From: Bacteroidales bacterium UBA6828
Lineage (GTDB): Bacteria > Bacteroidota > Bacteroidia > Bacteroidales > Paludibacteraceae
DNA length: 24,528 nt
Direction: 5' to 3'
Assembly: GCA_002452095.1 (NCBI GenBank)
Contig: DKEG01000039.1
Location: forward strand, 169 to 24,696
In this document: piece by piece, positions 8,733 through 16,007 of the stretch
How the letters are laid out: each line of letters opens with the position of its first letter
Position numbering within the stretch: position 1 is the first letter of the stretch
Notes under the pieces: model-generated
What the model was told of the DNA's origin: nothing
The model's database searches: none
What the model saw: only the letters and a program-made list of their open reading frames with translations
Made by a program: the position numbers and the translations under genes

Positions 8733-9260
8733 ATGTTTAATCTGCTAAAACATTATCCTGAACTATTGGAACTTGTGATAGAGGAGAATGCCCGTATGCA
8801 TTCGTTGCGCAGGATATTTGATAGAGATATAGTGGAAAATCAAAATTTTCTATTCTGTAACAAACAGATATACCCTATAAAGGCAGATGGCAAACCGGAC
8901 TTGGATAGGGAATTTATGCATCTTACTCACCATGAAGTATTATGTGAAGACGGGATTGCACATAGACAATATGATCCGTTACGTTCAGAACGTTTGCATT
9001 GGATTCGTACTCACGTAGAAGATCGGACAAATGACGACAGCGAAATTTATGTATTCAGTGTTCAGGAACGAGATAAAAAGAAGCGAACAGACATTGTGCG
9101 GACATATATCTACAACAAAACACGTAAATATGTTGTTGTATTTGAGCCACAAAGAAATGGCACGGCTTATTACCTATTGACCGCCTATTATATAGACCAA
9201 GAGGCGGGAGAAAAGGCAATGATGAAGAGACTAAAGAGACGAATGGATACGCTTAAATAA
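8733..9260 (+). CDS. Uncharacterised protein paired with DUF3800, possible BECR-fold nuclease
   Basis: 175 aa, not recognised with confidence. No signal peptide or membrane segment. Residues about 60-75 carry FMHLTHHEVL. The C-terminal two-thirds is rich in predicted strands and basic residues: SERLHWIRTHVE, SEIYVFSVQERDKKKRTDI, RTYIYNKTRKYVVVFEPQR, GTAYYLLTAYYID, ending in a basic helix (MMKRLKRRMDTLK). This order, ERLxWI then a strand and finally a strand with LLTAYYI, resembles the Barnase-EndoU-ColicinE5/D-RelE (BECR) group of small RNases found as phage and toxin domains. The similarity is by eye only and no catalytic residue is proved. It is AT-rich, like its 4-bp neighbour, and sits in the type I restriction locus, so a toxin or defence role is plausible. 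Basic charge would also suit a nucleic-acid-binding antitoxin or regulator. Confidence 0.6.
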   Translation: MFNLLKHYPELLELVIEENARMHSLRRIFDRDIVENQNFLFCNKQIYPIKADGKPDLDREFMHLTHHEVLCEDGIAHRQYDPLRSERLHWIRTHVEDRTNDDSEIYVFSVQERDKKKRTDIVRTYIYNKTRKYVVVFEPQRNGTAYYLLTAYYIDQEAGEKAMMKRLKRRMDTLK

Positions 9261-9324
9261 AAAGCAGGGCTCGATCCCTGTCTAGAAGAACCGAGCCCCG
9301 AAACTCTTTCCGTCTTCGGCTGAG
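9259..9324 (-). ncRNA. Candidate small RNA with terminator, antisense to the locus
   Basis: A consensus minus-strand promoter (9329-9359) is followed within about 65 nt by a terminator-like structure. On the minus strand CGGGCTCG-type sequence forms arms GGGCTCG (9298-9292) and CGAGCCC (9273-9267), followed by TGCTTTTT ending at 9259. No open reading frame of useful size fits the transcript. The outer arms AAAAAGCAG (9259-9267) and CTGCTTTTT (9337-9345) are a perfect 9-bp inverted repeat, so the same DNA could also end plus-strand transcripts from the preceding gene pair. It matches no RNA family I recognise. The exact 5' end is estimated from promoter spacing. Confidence 0.45.
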
Positions 9325-9328
9325 TGCG

Positions 9329-9359
9329 CAAAGATACTGCTTTTTGAGTGATAATACAA
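9329..9359 (-). promoter_or_regulatory. Bacteroidetes-type promoter, minus strand, for the candidate small RNA
   Basis: On the minus strand TTG (9359-9357) and TATCTTTG (9336-9329) are 20 nt apart, the same spacing as the four other consensus promoters in this window. It points away from hsdS, into the 9259-9324 structure, where no minus-strand gene exists. Confidence 0.65.
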
Positions 9360-9377
9360 ATATTTTGTGGAAAAATC

Positions 9378-9408
9378 TTAGTTTTGGTACATAAATTTAA
9401 CATTTTTG
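9378..9408 (+). promoter_or_regulatory. Weak near-consensus promoter before hsdS
   Basis: TTA (9378-9380), 20 nt, CATTTTTG (9401-9408) has one mismatch in each box compared with TTG/TAnnTTTG. It lies 35 bp before hsdS in an AT-rich spacer and could give hsdS and hsdR a transcript separate from hsdM and fic. Confidence 0.3.
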
Positions 9409-9442
9409 CATCAAAAATTACAGAATAGCAAAAACACCGATT

Positions 9443-10648
9443 ATGAAACCCCATTGGCAAATAAAAAAACTCGGAGAGGTGTGCGAAATGCGAAGAGGTT
9501 TGACCTATTCAAAAGCAGACGAAGCAACCGTCTCCTCAAAGGTAGTGCTGCGGTCGAATAATATTGACCTTGATACGCATTTGATGAATTTTGACGAACT
9601 TAAATATCTCAAAGAGAATTTCGAGTTTCCTACTGATAAATATATCCGAGATGGCGAACTTTTGATGTGTATGTCCAATGGTAGCAAGGCACATCTTGGG
9701 AAAGTTGCTCTCTATAAGGGAGTAACGAAATACGCCTTTGGAGGCTTTATGTCTGCAATCCGGCACAACAATTCGGTGATTGATATGTTTTTCTATTATG
9801 CCCTCATAACTCCAATGTTTCACGATTATATTAAAACGTTATCTGACGGGGCTAATATCAATAATTTGAAAGCACGTGATATTCTTGAATATGCCATTCC
9901 CCTTCCTCCGCTCGCGGAGCAGGGGGAGATTGTGGCGTATTTGGATAAGGAGTTTGCGTTGGTGGATGCGCTGCGGGAAAAGGCTATGGGGCAACTGCAA
10001 GCCGCCAAAGACCTGTTCCAAGCCATACTCAAACAACTACTGACACCGAAAGACGGGTGGACGATTAGCACGATAGAAGAATCTACAACGATAAAGAGCG
10101 GTAAAAGAGTTCCCAAAGGTTATAAATTAGAAGATTGTGATGCGGGGCATAAGTACATTCGTGTCGCAGACTTTGATAATTTTGGAAGTGTTGATACCTC
10201 CGAGATAAAATACATCAATGAAACTGTATTCAATCAAATAAAGCGTTATATAATTACGTCCCAAGATGTATACATCAGTATTGCAGGCACCATAGGAAAG
10301 ACTGGTATTATTCCAAAAGAATTGGATGGGGCAAACTTAACGGAGAATGCCAATAGGTTTATACTTAATAAGGGTATAAATCAACGTTTTTTCTACTACT
10401 ATACGCGAAGCGAAATCTTTCAAAAAGAAATAAAACTTTCCACGACCACTTCTGCCCAACCCAAGTTGGCGATTATGAGACTTAAGAAAGTATCGTTTGC
10501 ATATCCCCCTCTCCCCGAACAAGAATCCATTGTCGCCCAATTGGATGGTCTTTCGGAGAAGTGCAGGAAGTTGGAGGATAACTACAGGCAGACTCTTACG
10601 CTTTGCAATGACCTGAAGCAGGCGTTGCTCAAGCAGGTATTTGAATAA
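9443..10648 (+). CDS. hsdS: Type I restriction-modification specificity subunit HsdS
   Basis: 401 aa. DNA target-recognition subunit that directs HsdM and HsdR. Two target-recognition domains are visible: TRD1 about 1-150 (starting HWQIKKLGEVCEMRRGLTY) and TRD2 about 205-350 (starting DGWTISTIEESTTIKSGKRV). Each is followed by a conserved helical spacer, LPPLAEQGEIVAYLDKEF near 153-170 and YPPLPEQESIVAQLDGL near 354-370, the usual direct-repeat architecture. The TRD-coding parts are AT-rich and the conserved helical parts GC-rich, as expected where TRDs are exchanged by recombination. Full length, with both TRDs intact, so a bipartite target is predicted but cannot be deduced. No second hsdS, inverted TRD copy or recombinase is in the window, so phase-variable shuffling is not supported here. 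Confidence 0.92.
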   Translation: MKPHWQIKKLGEVCEMRRGLTYSKADEATVSSKVVLRSNNIDLDTHLMNFDELKYLKENFEFPTDKYIRDGELLMCMSNGSKAHLGKVALYKGVTKYAFGGFMSAIRHNNSVIDMFFYYALITPMFHDYIKTLSDGANINNLKARDILEYAIPLPPLAEQGEIVAYLDKEFALVDALREKAMGQLQAAKDLFQAILKQLLTPKDGWTISTIEESTTIKSGKRVPKGYKLEDCDAGHKYIRVADFDNFGSVDTSEIKYINETVFNQIKRYIITSQDVYISIAGTIGKTGIIPKELDGANLTENANRFILNKGINQRFFYYYTRSEIFQKEIKLSTTTSAQPKLAIMRLKKVSFAYPPLPEQESIVAQLDGLSEKCRKLEDNYRQTLTLCNDLKQALLKQVFE

Positions 10649-10670
10649 CCCCCGATATTCTATTTGTACT

Positions 10671-10710
10671 GCCATAGGCGATAGGTTTATGGCAATTTAT
10701 GGATGCAAAA
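10671..10710. repeat. Dispersed intergenic repeat, copy A (hsdS-hsdR gap)
   Basis: Forty bases in the 76-bp hsdS-hsdR spacer match 22502-22543, the core of the palindromic element upstream of the LptE-like gene. The stretch TTTATGGCAATTTATGG (10686-10702) is identical in both; outside it there are a few substitutions and a 2-nt length difference. The terminal inverted repeats of the other copy are absent here. Confidence 0.75.
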
Positions 10711-10724
10711 AACACGTATTTATC

Positions 10725-13154
10725 ATGAAAGAAGCCGACACACGCGTGAAGAAGATCGACCCGCGCCTGCACGAGGCAGGCTGGGAGGAACAGAATATCA
10801 TTCGGGAATACGCCATCGCACCCGGGCGTGTAGAGCGCATACGCCACGCCAAGCCCAAGCAGGCGGATTATCTGCTCTGCTACAAGAACCACCCTATCGC
10901 CGTAGTGGAAGCCAAAGGCGACGAACACGATGTGGCGGAGGGCGTGGAGCAGGCGAAGGACTATGCCCGCATGCTCTGTATGCGCTTTGCCTACAGCACC
11001 AACGGCGACGAGATATACTTCGTTGATATGGGCGTGCAGGACGGCAAGGGGACATACCTGGTGCCGAGCACGGAATATGCAATCAACCGTTTTCACGACC
11101 CGCAGGAACTATGGCGGCTGCTGTTCCCCACCGAGGAAGAGACCTGGCGCGAGCGGTTCGCCCGCTGTGCGTTCAACCGCGACAACGACCGTACGCCGCG
11201 TTACTACCAGCAGAACGCCGTCAATGCCGTATTAGACGCCATCGCCGACGGGCGGCAGCGTATCCTGCTTACTATGGCAACGGGTACGGGGAAGACCTAC
11301 ACGGCATTCCAGATATGCTGGAAACTGTTCCAAACCGGTTGGAACAAGGACAATGCGCAATGCGTAATGCAGAATGCGCAATGTACAAAGCGGGAACCAC
11401 GGATACTCTTTATTGCCGACCGCAACATACTGGCGAACCAGGCACGCAACGACTTCGAATATTTCCCCGACGATGCGATGGTGCGTATCTCGCCCGAGGA
11501 ACTAAAGAAGCACGACGGGAAAGTGCAGACTTCGCGCAGCCTGTATTTTACCATATTCCAGACTTTTATGACCACCGATGCCACGGGCGTGCCGTTCTAC
11601 AAGCAATACCCCGCCGGTTTCTTCGACCTGATCATCATCGACGAGTGCCACCGCGGCGGTGCGAACGACGAGAGCCAGTGGCGGGAGATACTGAACTATT
11701 TCGCCCCCGCGTACCAACTTGGTCTGACGGCTACGCCCAAGCGCCAAGTGAACGCCAACACATACACCTATTTCGGCGACCCCGTCTACACCTATTCGCT
11801 CAAACAAGGTATAGAAGACGGTTTCCTGACGCCGTTCCGCGTGCGTATATCCGAAAGCCCCATCGATACCTACACCTACGACCCGTCGGACGACGTGGAG
11901 GGCGATATCGACCCCAACAAGACCTACACGGAAACGGACTTTTATCACAACAATATCCAAATGAAAGAGCGGGACGAGCACCGCGTTGTCGAACTGCTCA
12001 ACCAGATACAGCCCGACGAGAAGACCATCGTCTTCTGCGCCACACAGGTGCATGCGATGCATATCCGCGACCTCATCAACCAGCACAAGCACTGCCCCGA
12101 CAACAACTACTGCCAGCGTGTAACGGCGGCGGACGGAGCCGAGGGCGAGACGCAACTGCGTGCCTTCCAGGACAACGAGAACCTGCACCCGACCGTCCTC
12201 ACCACCTCGCAGAAATTGTCCACGGGTGTGGACGCCCGCAACGTGCGCAACATCGTGCTGCTCCGCCCCGTAAACAACATGGTGGAGTTCAAGCAGATCA
12301 TCGGACGCGGCACACGCCTGTTCGACAACAAATACTATTTCACCGTCTATGATTTTGTAGGCGCGTCGAAGAACTTCGAAGACCCCGAATGGGACGGCGA
12401 CCCATACTGCCCCGTATGCGGCAACAGCCCCTGTACGTGCGGCAAGGACAAAGGCGGAAGCGATACTCCCGCCGATACGCCCGCAGAGCCTGTTGATACG
12501 CATGCTCCCTGCCCGCCCGCGCCTTGCCCCGTATGCGGACAACTGCCCTGTATATGCCCGCCGAAGAAGACGATTACGGTGCGGCTGTCGGACAAACGCA
12601 AAGCGGAACTGCTGCGCACCCGCTGGACGGAGAAATTCCAGTACGGCGACGAACTGATCAGTGCGGAGGAGTTTATTCAACGCCTCTTCGGACGCATCCC
12701 CGATTTCTTCCGCTCGGAGCAGGATCTGCGCGATCAATGGGCGAACCCCGAAACCCGCGAGAACCTGTTAGCCAAATTGGAGGAGAACGGTTTTGCCGAA
12801 GAGAAATTGGAGATGCTGCGGCAGGTACTCGATATGGCGGATTACGACCTGCTTGACGTGTTGGAATATGTGGGCTACAACACGCCCGGATTAGAGCGAC
12901 GGAAGCGGGCGGAGCAAGTGCGCCAGACCTATCTGTCCGCCCTTGCGCCCGAGCAGCAGGCGTTTATGTCGTTTGTACTGGACTACTACGTGCGCAACGG
13001 CTACAAGGAACTCTCCCCAAATAACCTCGGCAATCTGATCCTGCAGAAGTACCACTCCCTGTCCGATGCGCTGGATCTGCTCCACCTCAACCCCGATGCC
13101 CTCCGCCGGCAATACTTCACCCTCCAGCGACACCTCTACCACGCTATGGCATAG
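10725..13154 (+). CDS. hsdR: Type I restriction endonuclease subunit HsdR
   Basis: 809 aa from the chosen start. ATP-driven DNA translocase and endonuclease. The N-terminal PD-(D/E)XK nuclease has D48 in QADYL and ExK as VVEAKG (60-65). Helicase motifs follow: Walker A TMATGTGKT (183-191), DECH (306-309), LTATPKR (334-340) and QIIGRGTRL (524-532). After the helicase core there are two short cysteine knuckles, CPVCGNSPCTC (562-572) and CPVCGQLPCIC (601-611), joined by a Pro/Thr/Asp-rich linker. The helical C-terminus probably contacts HsdM/HsdS. The frame is open from 10641, overlapping hsdS, but the first 28 codons are made of the dispersed intergenic repeat; the ATG at 10725 (MKEADTRVKKIDPRLHEAGW) is more natural. 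Residues 210-220 (NAQCVMQNAQC) come from an in-frame 7-bp repeat array. The gene is GC-rich, in contrast to the cargo genes upstream. Confidence 0.93.
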   Translation: MKEADTRVKKIDPRLHEAGWEEQNIIREYAIAPGRVERIRHAKPKQADYLLCYKNHPIAVVEAKGDEHDVAEGVEQAKDYARMLCMRFAYSTNGDEIYFVDMGVQDGKGTYLVPSTEYAINRFHDPQELWRLLFPTEEETWRERFARCAFNRDNDRTPRYYQQNAVNAVLDAIADGRQRILLTMATGTGKTYTAFQICWKLFQTGWNKDNAQCVMQNAQCTKREPRILFIADRNILANQARNDFEYFPDDAMVRISPEELKKHDGKVQTSRSLYFTIFQTFMTTDATGVPFYKQYPAGFFDLIIIDECHRGGANDESQWREILNYFAPAYQLGLTATPKRQVNANTYTYFGDPVYTYSLKQGIEDGFLTPFRVRISESPIDTYTYDPSDDVEGDIDPNKTYTETDFYHNNIQMKERDEHRVVELLNQIQPDEKTIVFCATQVHAMHIRDLINQHKHCPDNNYCQRVTAADGAEGETQLRAFQDNENLHPTVLTTSQKLSTGVDARNVRNIVLLRPVNNMVEFKQIIGRGTRLFDNKYYFTVYDFVGASKNFEDPEWDGDPYCPVCGNSPCTCGKDKGGSDTPADTPAEPVDTHAPCPPAPCPVCGQLPCICPPKKTITVRLSDKRKAELLRTRWTEKFQYGDELISAEEFIQRLFGRIPDFFRSEQDLRDQWANPETRENLLAKLEENGFAEEKLEMLRQVLDMADYDLLDVLEYVGYNTPGLERRKRAEQVRQTYLSALAPEQQAFMSFVLDYYVRNGYKELSPNNLGNLILQKYHSLSDALDLLHLNPDALRRQYFTLQRHLYHAMA
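11352..11386 (+). repeat. 7-bp tandem repeat inside hsdR
   Basis: Five head-to-tail units: aatgcgc, aatgcgt, aatgcag, aatgcgc, aatgtac. They encode part of a Cys/Gln/Asn-rich segment between Walker A and the next helicase strand (ILFIADRN). The unit is a strand-swapped rotation of the intergenic unit at 977-1011, so a spacer-type repeat appears to have entered a coding region without disrupting the frame. Confidence 0.8.
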
Positions 13155-13261
13155 GGGAGCGGAAGATGATACCGCGGGCGAGGCACCTGCGTCCCTGCAA
13201 CGGCAGCCTATCCACCGCTGTCGTTGCCGTCTCGTTGCCGTAAATGGTATGACCGAAACAA

Positions 13262-13306
13262 TTAAGGTCTTTAAGGTTATTAAAGACTTTAAGGACTGTA
13301 AGGAGG
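13262..13306. repeat. 9-bp-period tandem repeat, site 3, between hsdR and pheT
   Basis: Five units in register: ttaaggtct, ttaaggtta, ttaaagact, ttaaggact, gtaaggagg. The GC-rich stretch 13155-13261 before it shows no gene, clear hairpin or terminator. Confidence 0.8.
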
Positions 13307-13346
13307 ACAATGGAAATACAGCACATTTTTTCCAATACGCTGCATA

Positions 13347-13374
13347 TTAATTGTTAATTATTAATTGTTAATTG
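13347..13374. repeat. 7-bp tandem repeat abutting the pheT promoter
   Basis: Four units, ttaattg, ttaatta, ttaattg, ttaattg. The last three bases of the array, TTG at 13372-13374, are also the -33 box of the pheT promoter. Confidence 0.8.
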
Positions 13375-13402
13375 TATATCTGCATTTTTTTTTGTAATTT
13401 TG
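13372..13402 (+). promoter_or_regulatory. Bacteroidetes-type promoter of pheT
   Basis: TTG (13372-13374), 20 nt, TAATTTTG (13395-13402), 32 bp before the pheT ATG. The T-rich tract just before the -7 box adds to the match. Confidence 0.75.
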
Positions 13403-13434
13403 CGGACTGAAAAAGACTATTAAAAGATTGCACT

Positions 13435-15942
13435 ATGAATATATCGTATAATTGGCTCAAACGCTACATCGCCTTGACCGACGATGCGGAGACAGTGGCA
13501 AAAATACTGACGTCCATCGGTTTGGAGGTCGGAACCGTAGAGAAAGTACAGACTGTCAAAGGCGGTTTGGAAGGACTGGTAATCGGCGAGGTGCTGACCT
13601 GCGTGCCGCACCCCAACTCCGACCACCTGCATATCACGGAGGTGAATATCGGTGCGGCAGAGGCGCAGGGTGCCGTTACCGACGGACAGGGACGGCATAC
13701 GCTGCATATCGTTTGCGGGGCGCCGAATGTGGCTGCAGGACAGAAAGTGGTGGTTGCTACAATCGGCACGGTGTTGTACGACGGCGATGAGCATTTTACG
13801 ATCAAGCGCGGCAAGATACGCGGCGAGGAGTCGCTTGGTATGCTTTGCGCAGAGGACGAGATAGGCGTAGGCAGCGACCATGCCGGTATCATCGTGCTGC
13901 CCGCAGCGACGCCCGTCGGTATGCCTGCCAAGGAGTACTACCACGTGGAGGACGACACGCTGATAGAGGTGGATATTACCCCGAACCGCTCGGACGCTAT
14001 CAGCCACTACGGCGTGGCACGCGACCTCCATGCGTATTATCTGGCACACGGGCAGAACGTGGCTCTCACCCGCCCGAGTGTGGACGCTTTTGCCGTTCAA
14101 AACCACAACCTGCCTATCGGGATTACGGTTGAAGATACCGAGGACTGCCCCCGCTATACGGGCGTGAGCATACAGGGCGTAACCATCAAAGAATCGCCCG
14201 ATTGGCTCAAGAAAGCCCTGACAACCATCGGTTTGCGCCCGATAAACAACGTGGTGGACGTAACGAATTTCGTGCTGCATGAGATGGGGCAGGCGCTCCA
14301 CTCGTTTGACGCGGACAAGATAAAAGGACACCGCGTAATCGTACGCAAGGCGCACGAAGGCGAGAAATTCACCACCTTGGACGGCATAGAGCGTACGCTC
14401 TCGGCTGCCGACCTGATGATCTGCAATGCCGAGGAGCCGATGACGATGGCGGGTGTGTTCGGCGGACTGAATTCGGGTATCACCGGCGAGACGAAAAACG
14501 TCTTTCTCGAGAGCGCCTATTTCAACCCTGTTTGTATCCGCAAGACCTCGCGCCGCCACCAGTTGCAGACCGACGCGTCGTTCCGCTACGAGCGCGGTTG
14601 CGACCCGAACAACACCTTGTATATACTGAAACGTTGCGCATTGCTTATCCAAGAGGTAGCCGGCGGCGAGGTGGCGATGGAGGTGAGCGACAACGGGCAG
14701 ACCTGCTTCGAGCCGTTCCCCGTAACCCTCAATATCCCGCGTGTGAACGCGCTGATTGGTAAGGCGATAGGTGAACAGACGATAGAGACTATTCTTCGCG
14801 GTTTGGAGATGGAGATCGTCAGCAAAGAGGGCGACGACTGGCATATCACCGTGCCGCGCTACCGTGTGGACGTACAGCGCGAGTGCGACGTGGTGGAGGA
14901 TATTCTGCGTATCTACGGATACAACAATGTGGAGTTCCCCGAGAAAGTAAATACCAACCTCAGTTACAGCCCGAAACCCAACCCGCAGAAGTTGCAGACC
15001 CGCATATCGGAGCAACTGACTGCGCAGGGTTTCTATGAGATACTGAATAACTCGCTGACCAAAGTGGCATACTACGAGCCGTTGCAGACCTATCCGCTGG
15101 GCGAATGTGTGAAGATCAAGAATCCGTTGAGCCAGGATCTCGGTGTAATGCGCCAGACACTGCTGTTCGGCGGTTTGGAGAGTATCCAGCGCAATGTCAA
15201 CCGCAAGAATGCCGACCTGAAATTCTACGAGTTCGGCAACTGCTACCACTACCACGCCAACCCCGCCGCACGCGAGCATAACCCCGAGAATGCGCTTGTA
15301 GAGTACAGCGAGGAACCGCATTTGGCACTTTGGCTGACGGGTAACAAGACGCAGCAGTCGTGGATCAACAAAGGCGAGAAAACCACGTTCTATATGCTCC
15401 ACGCATATGTCAACGGCGTACTAACCCGTATGGGTGTGGATGTGGCACATTGCACTATGGAGACGTTCAGCAACGAGTTGTTCTCCGACGGTTTGATACT
15501 CAAGGCGCAGAACGGCAAGGAGTTGGGACGACTGGCGATTGTGGACAAGAAACTCGCCAAACAGTTCGATATCGATGAGGCGGTATTCTTTGCCGACCTC
15601 GACTGGAAGCAACTCCTGCGTCAAAACAAGCAGTACAAACCCGTTATCAACGACCTGCCGAAGTTCCCCGAGGTAAAACGCGACTTTGCCCTGCTTGTGG
15701 ACAAGCAGGTGGAATTTGCAGACCTCGCACGGGCTGCCTTCGAGACCGAGCGCAAGTTGCTCAAAAACGTATATCTGTTCGATGTCTATGAGGGCAAGAA
15801 CCTCGAGAATGGCAAGAAATCGTATGCACTTTCGTTTATTCTGCAAGATCCGGATAATACGCTCAAAGACAAGCAGATAGAAACTATCATGCAACGCTTG
15901 CAAAAGACCTTTGAGGAGAAGTTCGGGGCTAAACTGCGATAA
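13435..15942 (+). CDS. pheT: Phenylalanyl-tRNA synthetase beta subunit
   Basis: 835 aa, slightly longer than the E. coli protein (about 795). Forms an alpha2beta2 enzyme with PheS that charges tRNA-Phe; the beta chain binds tRNA and edits misacylated Tyr-tRNA. The start MNISYNWLKRYI is typical. A tRNA-binding (EMAP-like) domain lies at about 42-160 (GEVLTCVPHPNSDHLHITEV). The B3/B4 editing domain is about 220-400 (NVVDVTNFVLHEMGQALHSFD) and B5 about 415-485. The catalytic-like core follows, and the C-terminal ferredoxin-like anticodon-binding domain is about 740-835 (KFPEVKRDFALLVDK, SYALSFILQDPDNTL). pheS is not in the window, as is usual where the two genes are unlinked. It has its own promoter. 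A long antisense reading frame covers much of the gene but is a compositional shadow. Confidence 0.96.
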   Translation: MNISYNWLKRYIALTDDAETVAKILTSIGLEVGTVEKVQTVKGGLEGLVIGEVLTCVPHPNSDHLHITEVNIGAAEAQGAVTDGQGRHTLHIVCGAPNVAAGQKVVVATIGTVLYDGDEHFTIKRGKIRGEESLGMLCAEDEIGVGSDHAGIIVLPAATPVGMPAKEYYHVEDDTLIEVDITPNRSDAISHYGVARDLHAYYLAHGQNVALTRPSVDAFAVQNHNLPIGITVEDTEDCPRYTGVSIQGVTIKESPDWLKKALTTIGLRPINNVVDVTNFVLHEMGQALHSFDADKIKGHRVIVRKAHEGEKFTTLDGIERTLSAADLMICNAEEPMTMAGVFGGLNSGITGETKNVFLESAYFNPVCIRKTSRRHQLQTDASFRYERGCDPNNTLYILKRCALLIQEVAGGEVAMEVSDNGQTCFEPFPVTLNIPRVNALIGKAIGEQTIETILRGLEMEIVSKEGDDWHITVPRYRVDVQRECDVVEDILRIYGYNNVEFPEKVNTNLSYSPKPNPQKLQTRISEQLTAQGFYEILNNSLTKVAYYEPLQTYPLGECVKIKNPLSQDLGVMRQTLLFGGLESIQRNVNRKNADLKFYEFGNCYHYHANPAAREHNPENALVEYSEEPHLALWLTGNKTQQSWINKGEKTTFYMLHAYVNGVLTRMGVDVAHCTMETFSNELFSDGLILKAQNGKELGRLAIVDKKLAKQFDIDEAVFFADLDWKQLLRQNKQYKPVINDLPKFPEVKRDFALLVDKQVEFADLARAAFETERKLLKNVYLFDVYEGKNLENGKKSYALSFILQDPDNTLKDKQIETIMQRLQKTFEEKFGAKLR

Positions 15943-15945
15943 TCA

Positions 15946-15974
15946 TTAAGTCGTCCGTTAAGACCTTAAAGACT
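15946..15974. repeat. 9-bp-period tandem repeat, site 4, after pheT
   Basis: Units ttaagtcgt (15946-15954), ttaagacc (15958-15965) and ttaaagact (15966-15974) fill most of the 65-bp gap before the next gene. This is a short and slightly irregular copy of the same family as at 5412 and 13262. Confidence 0.65.
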
Positions 15975-16007
15975 TTATATTGTTCAACCCTTAAACACAA
16001 AACAAGT

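Noticed and set aside
9259..9345. tRNA or tRNA remnant suggested by GATCGAGCC in the hairpin
   Set aside because: The flanking arms do not form a proper 5-bp T-stem and no acceptor or anticodon arm can be drawn.
9443..10648. Phase-variable hsdS shuffling system
   Set aside because: Only one hsdS is present, with no inverted TRD copies and no site-specific recombinase in the window.
10641..10724. Upstream start for hsdR overlapping hsdS
   Set aside because: The 28 extra codons are largely the dispersed intergenic repeat; the protein resembles HsdR only from the ATG at 10725.
13420..15402. 660-codon minus-strand reading frame opposite pheT
   Set aside because: It lies wholly opposite a certain pheT gene, has no recognisable domain, and its composition is what reverse reading of GC-rich codons gives.
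3327..15974. Short repeats as CRISPR arrays
   Set aside because: Units are 7-9 bp with no spacers, and no cas genes are present.
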